Below are positions 36,981 through 47,464 of a stretch of 52,597 nucleotides of DNA, in pieces; position 1 is the first letter of the stretch; each line of letters begins with the position of its first letter. The translations under genes were made by a program, and so were the position numbers. Below the pieces are notes generated by a model. It saw nothing but the letters and a program-made list of their open reading frames with translations. It was not told the DNA's origin and ran no database searches. This DNA comes from Roseofilum reptotaenium CS-1145 (GTDB lineage Bacteria > Cyanobacteriota > Cyanobacteriia > Cyanobacteriales > Desertifilaceae): contig NZ_JAQMUE010000047.1 in the NCBI RefSeq assembly GCF_028330985.1, forward strand, positions 1 through 52,597, given 5' to 3'.

Positions 36981-37952
36981 TTATTGGGATGGGGTGTCTA
37001 AATACCCACGAGAGAGAAAGGGCAGATCGATGAGAGTTGCCGATTGGTTGGCAACTTGAACGGTGAGGCCTTTTCCTCCTGTTTTGGTGCGAATATAGGC
37101 TAGGGCGATCGCTCCTTCTGAAAGAGCGATACAACTGGTGATGGTTCCGGCTTTCTGTTCTCCGACTTGGATAGGGGTTCCAGGGTCAACAGGTTGAGAA
37201 AGTTGGAGACCCCAAAGTTGCTGTTTCACCCCTTGATATGTGTTTAAGCGAGCGATGGTTTCTTGACCAATATAACAACCTTTCTCAAAGGAAATCGTTT
37301 GCCATAATCCGGCTTCTAGGGGATTATAATCTTCGGTTAATTCACGATCGGGTGCAGGACGACCTTGTTGAATTCGTAGTTTTTCCCAATCTAGATCGGT
37401 GATTTCTTTTGCGCCTTGTGCTATCAGTTTTTCGGCTAAAATCCTTCGGTGTTGAGCCTCAAAAATAAGGGTATAGCCAGCCGTTGCTAACCCACTGCCT
37501 ACTGCTATTCTGAGGGGAATTTCCCCTAGGGTAATTTGCTGGTGGGTTCCTTGAGGAGCGTGGGTTAAGGGGTCGATTTCAAGGGTCTCTAAGAGGCGAT
37601 CGCTGTCCGTTCCAATTAAACTTATACAAGCAGTATTTTCAGTAATATCTGACAGCTCGACTCGATCCATTGGGAAGATATACCGATCCATCCACTTGAA
37701 TAGCTGTTCCTGTCTATTGGGAGAAACCAGTAAAATCACGCTCTCTTCGGTCAGATAAGCTGTGACCAGATCCAGGGTACGAGCGGTGGAGGTAACGAAG
37801 ACGGTATCACAGCCTTGTCCGGGTTGCAGGCGCTCGAAATTATTGGTACTCTGGTTGTGTAGAAAGCGGATGCGATCGCTTCCTTTGACTTCAATTCTGC
37901 CCCAATGGGTGCGATCGTAGAGTAAAGTTTCTGTTTCTTCAGGCATAATCAT
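36981..37952 (-). CDS. ygfZ: YgfZ/GcvT-like folate-binding protein
   Basis: YgfZ proteins use tetrahydrofolate and help assemble or repair certain iron-sulfur enzymes. The 323-residue protein has the diagnostic motif KGCYIGQETIARLNTYQG (the K-G-C-Y-x-G-Q-E signature), the N-terminal substrate-domain stretch GSDRIRFLHNQSTNNFERL and EDYNPLEAGLWQTISFEKG just before the motif. The C-terminal beta-barrel contains 'AGTITSCIALSEGAIALAYI'. Starts at residue 1 or 3 (MIMPEE) cannot be separated. It stands alone, upstream of nothing obviously related. Confidence 0.88.
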   Translation of the reverse strand: MIMPEETETLLYDRTHWGRIEVKGSDRIRFLHNQSTNNFERLQPGQGCDTVFVTSTARTLDLVTAYLTEESVILLVSPNRQEQLFKWMDRYIFPMDRVELSDITENTACISLIGTDSDRLLETLEIDPLTHAPQGTHQQITLGEIPLRIAVGSGLATAGYTLIFEAQHRRILAEKLIAQGAKEITDLDWEKLRIQQGRPAPDRELTEDYNPLEAGLWQTISFEKGCYIGQETIARLNTYQGVKQQLWGLQLSQPVDPGTPIQVGEQKAGTITSCIALSEGAIALAYIRTKTGGKGLTVQVANQSATLIDLPFLSRGYLDTPSQ

Positions 37953-38029
37953 TACGGATGCGTCTTAAAAGGTCACTTTTAATCCTAATCAACTTATCCT
38001 AAGTTGATTAAAGTTTTTTCCTTCTTTCC

Positions 38030-38419
38030 CTATCCCCCCATTTTGGGTAAATTCTCAAAAACCTCCCCAATCACTTGCTTGGTTTTCTCTTCCAGTTGTA
38101 TCCAATCAACATCTCCCGTATCATCAATTAAGCTCGTATCAATCTCGACATTCTGTGCGTCATAGGGGGAATGGGTCATTGGGTATTCTAGAAAACAAAT
38201 GCGGAAACATAGCTCCCACAGATTCACGCGCATTTCCTCTCCCTGATAGGTTAAGCACAACACATAACCCGGATAGGGGTCTTGTACCTCTTCATAGGTT
38301 CCTTTCCAGGGTGAGGTTTCCAAAACTTGACGCAGATTATCCACGACCCTCAAGAGGGAAGGTTGCATCAGTAGTTCGGCTTGTTGCCATGCGATTGTGT
38401 CCTTAAACTTAGGTCTCAT
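38030..38419 (-). CDS. Conserved-looking hypothetical protein
   Basis: I do not recognise this 129-residue soluble protein. It starts MRPKFKDTIAWQQAELLMQP, has a central SPWKGTYEEVQDPYPGYVLC, a Trp/Cys/Phe-rich stretch (NLWELCFRICFLEYP) and an acidic C-terminus with DDTGDVDWIQLEEKTKQVI. There is no signal peptide or membrane helix. Codon use is like its neighbours. It lies between ygfZ and the PIN toxin on the same strand, with about 55 bp to the toxin gene. Confidence 0.75.
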   Translation of the reverse strand: MRPKFKDTIAWQQAELLMQPSLLRVVDNLRQVLETSPWKGTYEEVQDPYPGYVLCLTYQGEEMRVNLWELCFRICFLEYPMTHSPYDAQNVEIDTSLIDDTGDVDWIQLEEKTKQVIGEVFENLPKMGG

Positions 38420-38473
38420 GAAGTCAGCTAAAGGCTTTTAATTATTGTTGAAGACTTAGGGTTCAGTTGTCAA

Positions 38474-38884
38474 TCATTCTGGTGCTATCGTTCTTAAAAA
38501 TTCATCTGCTGTGATGACCAAAATACCCCGAAATGGGTGCAATACCAGCAAATCTCTGTCACCAGTAATGATATAACTTACTTCTCCATTTAATGCCAAT
38601 TCCAAAATCTTATCATCTTTGCGATCTCGACACTCTTCTACCTGTTCAACTATCTCTACTAGAACAGATCTTGCCACCAAAGTTCCTAAAAATTGTTCCC
38701 GTTCTTCACGGGTGATATAACGATTAAATTTTTCGCGCCCGAATATCTCACTTAACTCTTCAAGAAGTTCAAGGGATAGCAAGACTTCACCATTGGCTAA
38801 AGCATATCGAAGCACTCGATCTGGCTTGCTATACTCAAATAAAAGCGCACTGACAATAATATTAGTATCAAAAACGTAGCGCAT
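38474..38884 (-). CDS. PIN-domain toxin (COG1569-type, VapC-like)
   Basis: PIN-domain toxins are Mg-dependent ribonucleases that cut RNA. The 136-residue protein has the expected acidic residues: Asp6 in VFDTNIIVSALL, Glu in LLEELSEIFGREKF, Asp in CRDRKDDKILELAL and Asp in YIITGDRDLLVL. This order fits the 'putative toxin-antitoxin system toxin component, PIN family'. Its ATG is 1 bp after the stop of the antitoxin gene, typical of a translationally coupled toxin-antitoxin pair. The target RNA is unknown. Confidence 0.9.
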   Translation of the reverse strand: MRYVFDTNIIVSALLFEYSKPDRVLRYALANGEVLLSLELLEELSEIFGREKFNRYITREEREQFLGTLVARSVLVEIVEQVEECRDRKDDKILELALNGEVSYIITGDRDLLVLHPFRGILVITADEFLRTIAPE

Positions 38885-38885
38885 T

Positions 38886-39113
38886 TCATTTATCAGACAA
38901 AATTGAATCTAAAATTTCTGGAGTCAAGCCTCGTGCTTGAGCATTCCGAATAATCTCGCTCATGACTTCTTCTAACGGTCTTTTCTGTCGAGTGACATCA
39001 CTAAGTTTGATGCTAAGTAATGCTTCAAACTTACGCCTCTCTTGTTCAGAATCTGCCTCAAATATACGGGCAACCTCAGCATTGACGCGAATCACAATCG
39101 GTTGAGTTTGCAT
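38886..39113 (-). CDS. Antitoxin partner of the PIN toxin
   Basis: This 75-residue protein (MQTQPIVIRVNAEVARIFEA...) begins with a short beta strand and continues as charged helices (SEQERRKFEALLSIKLSDVT, LEEVMSEIIRNAQARGLTPE). It ends ILDSILSDK. Size, position directly upstream of the toxin and 1-bp spacing make an antitoxin role very likely. It probably also represses the operon, as the N-terminus could form a ribbon-helix-helix. I infer the function mainly from context. Confidence 0.8.
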   Translation of the reverse strand: MQTQPIVIRVNAEVARIFEADSEQERRKFEALLSIKLSDVTRQKRPLEEVMSEIIRNAQARGLTPEILDSILSDK

Positions 39114-39441
39114 GATAGTTAGGAAATGTTTATCTGAAGAATATTCTCTTGGTATATGAACCAGGGTAACATAGAGTTTTATTAGAAGGGTAATCAGTTA
39201 ATTTGATGAAATAGAGCCGGAGATTCCTGTTCAATAGCAGGTTCACTAATCTATGGAAATCTCATCAAAAGCTAGCCTCACTTATCAAGGTGGATTGAGT
39301 GTAGGGGGTGATGATCGGTGTAAGGTACAAGTAAAAGTTCAACAGCTTAAGAAAATTAAAAATCTGTGTCTGCACTATCTACCTGACCCCCTAGGCCAAA
39401 TTTTTCTCTTAGTTTGCCCAAATTATGTTAAAATTTAGCAC

Positions 39442-40929
<1,488 letters not shown>

Positions 40930-40955
40930 GCTTAAGTTTAAGTTTCACCCCCATA

Positions 40956-40986
40956 CCCCCAGTTGCTACAATCTGGGGGTTTTTTA
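40956..40986 (+). terminator. Rho-independent terminator of thiC
   Basis: CCCCCAG (40956-40962) and CTGGGGG (40973-40979) form a 7-bp stem with a 10-nt loop, followed by six T. Confidence 0.9.
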
Positions 40987-40992
40987 TATCAA

Positions 40993-41163
40993 TTACAATC
41001 TGAAATCTTGAGTTAAATTATTCGATAATCCATGAGGAAGTAGGGATATTGCAGCTAAGATCATACGGTCAATGTATTTACTTACTTTATAAACTCCCTT
41101 CCATGCCGGTTGATTGGCATATTCTTTCAAGACTTTCAGGGTCTCGCCCACTTGTTCGCGCAT
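40993..41163 (-). CDS. Possible 56-residue protein or gene remnant
   Basis: ATG at 41163 opens a frame reading MREQVGETLKVLKEYANQPA, then WKGVYKVSKYIDRMILAAIS and a short tail to TAA at 40993. Composition is protein-like with an amphipathic helix and a hydrophobic C-terminal part. It has no clear ribosome binding site. The 'AWKGVYK' stretch loosely recalls 'PWKGTYEEV' in the hypothetical protein at 38030-38419, probably by chance. It may be a small gene or the end of a decayed one. The rest of the thiC-uxs gap (41164-41463) shows no gene; it should hold the uxs promoter. Confidence 0.35.
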   Translation of the reverse strand: MREQVGETLKVLKEYANQPAWKGVYKVSKYIDRMILAAISLLPHGLSNNLTQDFRL

Positions 41164-41463
41164 CGATTGTCATCTGAGTTGGTTAGCCAGTTGCCAATCG
41201 ACAGAATCGCTCTTTTTTTGTCTTTAGGTGAAGTGAAGGGACGTTTTTAGATTCGGATTTGCCCACCTGCCATAGTGGTTTCTGGGCGATCGCCCAACGA
41301 CTTTAACTCTTTGCTTACTCTATCGAAAGCGATACTCAGATGTCAATAAGGATGCTAGAGCTAGGGCGCTCAAATTGAGATTTTAACTAATGTTCCAGTT
41401 CTCACCAAATCAGCTAGGAAAAGGCTAATATAACCTTGCTGGCTTAATATACCTGCACACATT

Positions 41464-42408
41464 ATGAGAATCCTTGTAACGGGGGGAGCTGGCTTTGTTG
41501 GCTCTCACCTCATTGACCGTTTGATGGAAGCGGGTCATGAAGTCATCTGTTTAGATAACTTCTACACAGGCAACAAACGAAATATTCTTCAGTGGCTCGA
41601 TAATCCTTATTTTGAGCTGATCCGACATGATGTTACCGAACCCATCCGGTTAGAGGTCGATCAGATCTATCACTTGGCTTGTCCAGCATCACCCATTCAC
41701 TACCAATACAATCCCATCAAGACTACCAAAACCAGCGTCTTGGGAACCATTAATATGCTAGGACTAGCCAAGCGAGTAAAGGCACGCATATTACTAGCAT
41801 CTACTTCAGAAATCTATGGTGACCCTGATGTTCACCCCCAGACGGAAGAGTATCGGGGAAACGTAAACACCATCGGCATTCGCTCCTGTTATGACGAAGG
41901 AAAACGAATTGCTGAAACCCTATGTTTTGACTACTATCGAGAGCATGGTCTAGAAATTCGCGTCGCTCGGATTTTTAATACTTATGGCCCTCGAATGCTG
42001 GAAAATGATGGTCGAGTGGTGAGTAATTTTGTAGTACAAGCCCTCAAGAGAAGTCCGCTCACTGTTTATGGTGATGGTTCTCAAACCCGCAGTTTCTGCT
42101 ATGTTTCTGATTTGGTAGAAGGGTTAATTCGGTTGATGAATCGCGATAATCGTGAAGAAGAAGGGCCGGTCAATTTGGGAAATCCTGATGAGTATACAAT
42201 TCTGGAATTAGCCCAAAAAATTCAACAAAAGGTTAATCCAGATGCCCAAATTCAGTATCAGCCTCTTCCTGCGGATGACCCCCGAAAACGGAAACCGGAT
42301 ATTACTCGTGCTAAAGAATGGCTAGGATGGAAACCGACGATTCCCTTGAATGAAGGATTAGACAAAACGATCACCGATTTTGGCGATCGCCTATCTCCCT
42401 CTGAATAA
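41464..42408 (+). CDS. UDP-glucuronate decarboxylase (UXS-type SDR)
   Basis: UXS converts UDP-glucuronate to UDP-xylose using bound NAD. The 314-residue protein has the Rossmann motif [40 protein letters not shown] (very typical of UXS), [10 protein letters not shown], the catalytic Tyr and Lys in [11 protein letters not shown] and [10 protein letters not shown]. It lies 81 bp upstream of ugd, which makes UDP-glucuronate, so the two enzymes act in sequence. The product probably feeds polysaccharide or glycan synthesis. The gene has no assigned symbol in common bacterial use that I would rely on. Confidence 0.92.
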   Translation: MRILVTGGAGFVGSHLIDRLMEAGHEVICLDNFYTGNKRNILQWLDNPYFELIRHDVTEPIRLEVDQIYHLACPASPIHYQYNPIKTTKTSVLGTINMLGLAKRVKARILLASTSEIYGDPDVHPQTEEYRGNVNTIGIRSCYDEGKRIAETLCFDYYREHGLEIRVARIFNTYGPRMLENDGRVVSNFVVQALKRSPLTVYGDGSQTRSFCYVSDLVEGLIRLMNRDNREEEGPVNLGNPDEYTILELAQKIQQKVNPDAQIQYQPLPADDPRKRKPDITRAKEWLGWKPTIPLNEGLDKTITDFGDRLSPSE

Positions 42409-42489
42409 TCCCTTTCGGTATTGAAGAGATCCAATAAGGCAAGCATCTACCCTCTGTAAATCTAAAATTAAGTCTCTTGAGGTATACCC

Positions 42490-43857
42490 ATGAAAGTTTG
42501 TGTAATTGGTACAGGTTACGTTGGTTTGGTGACCGGTGTCTGTCTAGCGGAATGCGGCCACCACGTTATCTGTATTGATAACAATGAAGAGAAAGTCAAA
42601 CTGATGAAGTCCGGACAATCCCCGATTTATGAACCAGGATTGTCTGAATTAATGCAAAAATCTGCCCAGGCAGGGAACTTGGAATTTAGCTCCGATTTAA
42701 AGGCTGGAGTGGCTCATGGGGATATCTTATTTATTGCTGTAGGAACACCAGCTCTACCCTCTGGAGATAGCGATACCCGATATGTGGAAGCCGTGGCTCG
42801 TGGCATTGGGTCTCATCTACGAGATGGTTATAAAGTGATTGTGAATAAATCGACCGTTCCCATTGGATCAGGAGATTGGGTACGGATGATTGTCCTTGAT
42901 GGTATGGCTGAACGCAAGAAAGAAGAAGGCTTGAGCGAGCAAGAGATTAAAGCGGAATTTGATGTGGTCAGTAACCCTGAATTTCTGCGGGAAGGATCGG
43001 CTGTCTATGATACTTTTAACCCCGATCGCATCGTCTTAGGCAGCAATAACGAAAAGGCGATCGCTCTGATGCAAGAACTCTATACCCCCATCGTAGAACG
43101 CAAAGTCGGCACAGATGCGTCCTTACCTCCGGTTCCCGTTGTGGTTACCGATCTCAGTTCTGCGGAGATGATTAAATACGCTGCGAACGCTTTCCTCGCC
43201 ACTAAAATTAGCTTTATCAACGAAGTGGCAAATATTTGCGATAAAGTCGGTGCAGATGTTACCCAAGTGGCTAAAGGCATTGGACTCGATTCTCGAATTG
43301 GCAAGAAGTTTCTACAAGCTGGAATTGGTTGGGGTGGCTCCTGTTTCCCCAAAGATGTTTCTGCCTTAATTCATACTGCCGATGACTATAATTATGAAGC
43401 CGAACTGCTCAAAGCAGCCGTCACTGTCAATCAACGCCAACGGCTCATGGCAGTAGAAAAACTACAACAGGAACTGAAAATCCTCAAAGGTAAAACCATT
43501 GGATTCCTTGGACTTACATTCAAACCCGATACCGATGATATGCGGGATGCTCCAGCTCTAAACTTGATCGAACAACTCAGTCGCTTAGGAGCGAAACTCA
43601 AAGCCTACGATCCCATTATCTCTCAGTCGGGAATGCGTCATGGTCTCTCGGATGTGATTGTAGAAACTGATCCAGAAATGCTGGCTGATGGGTGTGATGC
43701 TTTGGTATTAGTCACCGATTGGCAGCAATTCTTGAACTTGGATTATGGCAAAATGGCCCAGAAAATGGCCCATCCTGTCATGATTGATGGTCGGAATTTC
43801 CTCGATCGCAAAACCCTAGAGGCTGCTGGCTTCCGTTATGTGGGAATTGGCCACTAA
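42490..43857 (+). CDS. ugd: UDP-glucose 6-dehydrogenase
   Basis: Ugd oxidises UDP-glucose to UDP-glucuronate with two NAD. The 455-residue protein has the N-terminal dinucleotide motif VCVIGTGYVGLVTGVCLAEC, FIAVGTPALPSGDSDTRYVE, STVPIGSGDWV, NPEFLREGSAVYDTFNPDRI and the active-site GIGWGGSCFPKD containing the catalytic Cys. The C-terminal domain starts with TIGFLGLTFKPDTDDMRDAP. Order and spacing with the upstream UXS-type gene suggest a small operon for UDP-glucuronate and UDP-xylose. A terminator hairpin follows. Confidence 0.96.
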   Translation: MKVCVIGTGYVGLVTGVCLAECGHHVICIDNNEEKVKLMKSGQSPIYEPGLSELMQKSAQAGNLEFSSDLKAGVAHGDILFIAVGTPALPSGDSDTRYVEAVARGIGSHLRDGYKVIVNKSTVPIGSGDWVRMIVLDGMAERKKEEGLSEQEIKAEFDVVSNPEFLREGSAVYDTFNPDRIVLGSNNEKAIALMQELYTPIVERKVGTDASLPPVPVVVTDLSSAEMIKYAANAFLATKISFINEVANICDKVGADVTQVAKGIGLDSRIGKKFLQAGIGWGGSCFPKDVSALIHTADDYNYEAELLKAAVTVNQRQRLMAVEKLQQELKILKGKTIGFLGLTFKPDTDDMRDAPALNLIEQLSRLGAKLKAYDPIISQSGMRHGLSDVIVETDPEMLADGCDALVLVTDWQQFLNLDYGKMAQKMAHPVMIDGRNFLDRKTLEAAGFRYVGIGH

Positions 43858-43906
43858 TTTTTCTCGAGCAATACTTAGCTTAACTTTAGCCTGTCATTGC
43901 GATCGC

Positions 43907-43937
43907 TAAAAGGGGGTTCAGTCCCCCTTATTTTTTC
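43907..43937 (+). terminator. Rho-independent terminator of ugd
   Basis: AAGGGGG (43910-43916) and CCCCCTT (43923-43929) form a 7-bp stem with a 6-nt loop, followed by A and six T. Confidence 0.9.
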
Positions 43938-44206
43938 GTCTCTGTTACTCAGTCAAATTAATCCCATCCAACCTTAAAATAACCTATAGCAGAGAAGGAA
44001 TAGGTTAGGACAGTGGTTATATGGTTTGAGGCAAGAGGCAACAGGCAAGAGGCAATAGAGACTCTAGCCATAGAAAATCTCCTAACTTAACGAGTTCTTT
44101 GCTACAGCACCATAATCTCTTGGCTTTTGCCTAATACAGCGCTTTGCTTGCGTTATGAGTGACAGTGTTGAATCCTCAAAGCTATGTACCAAAAGCCTAT
44201 TCCCCA
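43938..44206. other. Repeat-rich gap before pepF
   Basis: No gene is seen. A dodecamer GGCAAGAGGCAA occurs twice (about 44030-44055), and CAGCGCTTTGC (about 44136-44150) resembles the dispersed palindrome family. The pepF promoter should lie here. Confidence 0.4.
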
Positions 44207-44228
44207 TTCCCTAGCGCAAAGTGCTATA
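44207..44228. repeat. Copy 3 of the dispersed palindromic repeat
   Basis: It reads TTCCCTAGCGCAAAGTGCTA plus TA, a few bases before the pepF start. It overlaps the possible in-frame extension of pepF, which argues against that extension. Confidence 0.65.
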
Positions 44229-44234
44229 TCTCCT

Positions 44235-46040
44235 ATGACCACACTCAGCAACCAACTCCAAACCCCCCAAGAATGGGATCTGTCTGACCTCTACCAACGA
44301 CTAGACGACCCCAAAATTCAACAAGACCTGGAGCATCTACAACAGCAAGCCACCACCTTTCGCCAGACCTATCGCAGCAAAATTGCCCAACTCTCCCCAG
44401 AGGAAATCCTCGACTGCTTACAACAGCTCGAAACCCTCTTTCAATCCTGTGGCTACCTGTGGGCCTATCCGAGCTTAGTCTTTTCCGCCGATACCCGTAA
44501 CAGCCTCGCCAAACAACTGCTTGATCAAATCATGGAAGCAGTAACCACCCTAGAAAATGAGGTTCTCTTTTTTGATTTAGAACTCAAAAAATTACCCATA
44601 TCTCAACTCGAAAAACTGCAACAATCACCCCTCTTAGCCTCCTATTACCATTACCTAAAACAAATTGCCAAATTTCGCCCCTACGCCCTTTCCGAAGAAG
44701 TTGAACAAACCCGAAATCAGGATAACTTAACCGGTCGTAGCGCCTTTATTCAACTCCGTTCTCTGCACCTAGGCGAACAAAACTATACCCCAGTCACCAC
44801 CCCAGAAGGAAAAAACGCCGAAACCGAAGCCGATCTTTCTGCCTTACGTTTGCATCCTTCCCCAGAAATTCGCTACCAGTCCTATATTTCCCTCCGGGAA
44901 GTCATGCAGCAGCATAACTTGCTCTATGCCAATATTCTCAACAATATTGCCCAAGATCATAAGCTCGAAAATAAAATGCGAGGCTATGACTCTACCCTCA
45001 GCAAACAACTTTTAGAAGACCAAGTTTCTGAACCGGTCTTCCAAGCCATTATGACGGGAATGGCTGACCGCTACGATCTTTTTCAACGCTATTACCATCT
45101 CAAAGCTAAAACCCTAGGGGAACCCATCCGTAGTTGTGATATTTATGCCCCTTGGACGCAAGATCCTAGCCCTTCGTTACCCTATAATTTAGGAGTAGAA
45201 ACTCTGTTAAAAGCCTTAGAGCAATTTGATATTAATTATGCTCGCCGCGCTGAGGAATTTTTCCTCAAAAATTGGGTCGATGCCAAAGTTAGACCTGGCA
45301 AACGGGGCGGTGCATTTTGTGCCTATAACCATGGCAAACATAGTTATTTATTGCTCTCCTATACCGAGGATTATAACTCCCTATTCACCTTAGCCCACGA
45401 AATGGGTCATGGTTTACATTTTGCCTGGATTGATGACCATCAAAGCTATTTTAACAGCAATCCCCCCATGGTGATCGCTGAAGTGGCTTCCACGTTTAAT
45501 GAATTGTTGTTATTAGATTTTCTCCTGGAATCCTCCGATCCAGCCTTAAAGCTCTCCATTTTGACCGGACAACTCGAAGATCAATTAAGCTTACTCTTCC
45601 GCCAGAGTACCATCAGTCGCTTAGAATTACTTATCCATGAACGAGCTAACCAAGGCAGTTTCGATCGTCATTTTGTTAATCAGGAATGGATGAAGTTGTA
45701 TGAACAGCTTTGTGGAGATGCGATTACCCTCTTGCCTGAACATCAATATGATTGGGCGAGAATTGGTCATATTTTCTTTAAGCCGTTCTATTGCTATCAA
45801 TACACCGCTTCTCATATTGTCAGCTTGGCTTGTTATCAACAATATCGACAACGGAGTAAAGAGTTTGTGCCTGGATATCTAGAATTGTTATCGACAGGAG
45901 GAAGTGTGGATCAGGTGGAAGCACTCAAACAGTATGTAGGTGTTAATTTAACCGATCCAGCGACGATTGGTCATGCGCTGGAATATGTTCAAGGGTTGAT
46001 CGATCAATTGGAGGAAACGTTAACCCTTAAAAGTGAATAA
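44235..46040 (+). CDS. pepF: Oligoendopeptidase F (M3 family metallopeptidase)
   Basis: M3 oligopeptidases are cytoplasmic zinc enzymes that degrade short peptides. From ATG 44235 (MTTLSNQLQTPQEWDLSDLY) the protein has 601 residues, normal for the PepF group. The zinc motif HEMGH lies in LFTLAHEMGHGLHFAW, with the downstream Glu in VIAEVASTFNELLLLDFLL. Other family stretches are GRSAFIQLRSLHLGE and RPGKRGGAFCAYN. A longer frame from 44184 (MYQKPIPHSL...) is encoded by the dispersed repeat and is unlikely to be used. It is convergent with the PEP-CTERM gene. Confidence 0.93.
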   Translation: MTTLSNQLQTPQEWDLSDLYQRLDDPKIQQDLEHLQQQATTFRQTYRSKIAQLSPEEILDCLQQLETLFQSCGYLWAYPSLVFSADTRNSLAKQLLDQIMEAVTTLENEVLFFDLELKKLPISQLEKLQQSPLLASYYHYLKQIAKFRPYALSEEVEQTRNQDNLTGRSAFIQLRSLHLGEQNYTPVTTPEGKNAETEADLSALRLHPSPEIRYQSYISLREVMQQHNLLYANILNNIAQDHKLENKMRGYDSTLSKQLLEDQVSEPVFQAIMTGMADRYDLFQRYYHLKAKTLGEPIRSCDIYAPWTQDPSPSLPYNLGVETLLKALEQFDINYARRAEEFFLKNWVDAKVRPGKRGGAFCAYNHGKHSYLLLSYTEDYNSLFTLAHEMGHGLHFAWIDDHQSYFNSNPPMVIAEVASTFNELLLLDFLLESSDPALKLSILTGQLEDQLSLLFRQSTISRLELLIHERANQGSFDRHFVNQEWMKLYEQLCGDAITLLPEHQYDWARIGHIFFKPFYCYQYTASHIVSLACYQQYRQRSKEFVPGYLELLSTGGSVDQVEALKQYVGVNLTDPATIGHALEYVQGLIDQLEETLTLKSE

Positions 46041-46108
46041 TGAATAATCATTCAGTGTCTTGCAGAAAATCATCCAAAAGTGGACTAGGGTAAGAGAAGA
46101 ACAAAGTT

Positions 46109-46205
46109 AACGTCAGTTTTGGTTAAGGGCATTTTGCGGCTGATGCGATGAAGGAATGGAGATTACAGCCAACGATAGCGTTTTGGCTTACCCAAAACTG
46201 ACGTT
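46109..46205. mobile_element. MITE-like inverted-repeat element, copy A
   Basis: A 19-nt arm at 46109-46127 (AACGTCAGTTTTGGTTAAG) matches the reverse complement of 46187-46205 with one mismatch; the whole unit is 97 bp with no coding frame. A related, longer copy lies at 47214-47400. Both contain GAAGGAAT about 43 nt from the left tip. Confidence 0.6.
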
Positions 46206-46251
46206 TATTTGACAATGTTATAACAGCCTCAAGTGACAGAATTTAAGTCGA

Positions 46252-46941
46252 TTAGCGAGACTGGCGGCGCTTGAGCGCAGCGAAACCAGCAATGAACGCT
46301 AACCCAAGAACAGCGCTCGGTTCAGGAACTTTTTCCACAGTAAATAGCCAGTCAGAAGCATATAGATGAGTTGCATCTTCACGAAGAGTCCCCTCATCAG
46401 CATGATTGAGCCAACCCCATCCTGAATAACCCTCTTCACCTCGATGATCTGTATCAATTTTGAAAGAGTAGTCATGCACTCCTTTATAATCAAAGAGGTC
46501 ATAGGAACCGACAGTAGAAGAAATATTCCCTTGCCCCTGTCCATCACCCCAGACGACTAGCCCGTCACCATTTGTTGTTACATTGTTATAAGTAAAATCG
46601 AGATCCCAAACGACAGGATTATCATAACTTGAACCTACATCAAGTCCTCCAAACACTTTCCCAGAAATAGTAACGCTCGATCCATCATATTCTAGGAAGA
46701 CCTCAGATTGAGAATCTTCACAGTTGAAAGTGTAGATGTCGCTAGAGTTACCAGAGACTAAGCCATCCAGCCGAAGACAGTATGCTGGTGGAGCTGCATT
46801 GCCATCTGGATGATTATTCACACGATATTTGCCAATAGAAAAGGCATGAGCTGGATTAACAGCAAGCGTAGAAATACTAGCAGTAAAAATACTTATGGAG
46901 ATTCCACGGAGGATATGGGTAAAGGGGTTATGGTTAATCAT
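46252..46941 (-). CDS. PEP-CTERM sorting domain protein
   Basis: This 229-residue exported protein has an N-terminal signal peptide (ISISIFTASISTLAVNPAHA) and a C-terminal PEP-CTERM signal: VPEPSAVLGLAFIAGFAAL followed by KRRQSR. The PEP-CTERM tail is recognised by exosortase for surface or extracellular sorting. The central part is rich in Gly, Asp, Ser and Thr (DIYTFNCEDSQSEVFLEYDG, VVWGDGQGQGN) with two Cys, and looks like a beta-sandwich. No specific family is recognised. It is flanked on both sides by copies of an inverted-repeat element. Confidence 0.92.
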   Translation of the reverse strand: MINHNPFTHILRGISISIFTASISTLAVNPAHAFSIGKYRVNNHPDGNAAPPAYCLRLDGLVSGNSSDIYTFNCEDSQSEVFLEYDGSSVTISGKVFGGLDVGSSYDNPVVWDLDFTYNNVTTNGDGLVVWGDGQGQGNISSTVGSYDLFDYKGVHDYSFKIDTDHRGEEGYSGWGWLNHADEGTLREDATHLYASDWLFTVEKVPEPSAVLGLAFIAGFAALKRRQSR

Positions 46942-47213
46942 GATATCTATTCTGATTAGAGATAAAAGGGATAGTTTGAAAGATCAATTCAGAGCATATT
47001 GATCTGCTCTTGAGAATCTGTGATAGCTTTTAGCTTTTAACTTAGGTTAGTGTTTTTCAGTAAAAATCGTGAACCCCTAGACCCTATTCTTCATAAGAAC
47101 TTCATAAAAATGATAGGTTTTATGAAGTTTTCATGAAGCATCTCCGAAAAAACGCATGTAGAGGCCCAATTCTAGAATTTAATTGGGGATTATGGGACGT
47201 AGAAATACTTACT

Positions 47214-47400
47214 TTAACATCAGTTTTAGTCATCCCTTTTCTGTCACTCTCCGGATTGAAGGAATAGGAAATCTGCTTAAGGGATGACAAAGAGGCTAAA
47301 GAGTAGACTGTATAAGGGATAGAACCTTTAATCCCTTCTGGAAAAATAAGCGCTTATGAGGCTTGGAATCCATCAATTCTTGAGCCAAAACTGACGTAAG
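47214..47400. mobile_element. MITE-like inverted-repeat element, copy B (diverged)
   Basis: The left tip TTAACATCAGTTTTAG (47214-47229) and the right tip CCAAAACTGACGTAA (about 47385-47399) match those of copy A. An inner 10-bp pair, GTCATCCCTT (47229-47238) with AAGGGATGAC (47279-47288), is specific to this copy. It is about 187 bp long. The rest of the gap between the PEP-CTERM gene and era shows no gene. Confidence 0.45.
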
Positions 47401-47442
47401 TTAGAACACGGTTGAATCCTAAAACCGAGCTACCATCCTCTC

Positions 47443-47464
47443 TTCCCTAGCGTTTCGCGCTATA
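47443..47464. repeat. Copy 4 of the dispersed palindromic repeat
   Basis: It reads TTCCCTAGCGTTTCGCGCTA plus TA and directly abuts the stop codon of era. Confidence 0.65.

Noticed and set aside
41285-41298. GGGCGATCGCCC and other GCGATCGC palindromes as operators
   Set aside because: These are HIP1 octamers, present throughout the window both in and between genes.
44184-44234. 17-residue N-terminal extension of PepF
   Set aside because: It is encoded by the dispersed palindromic repeat; the family N-terminus fits the ATG at 44235.
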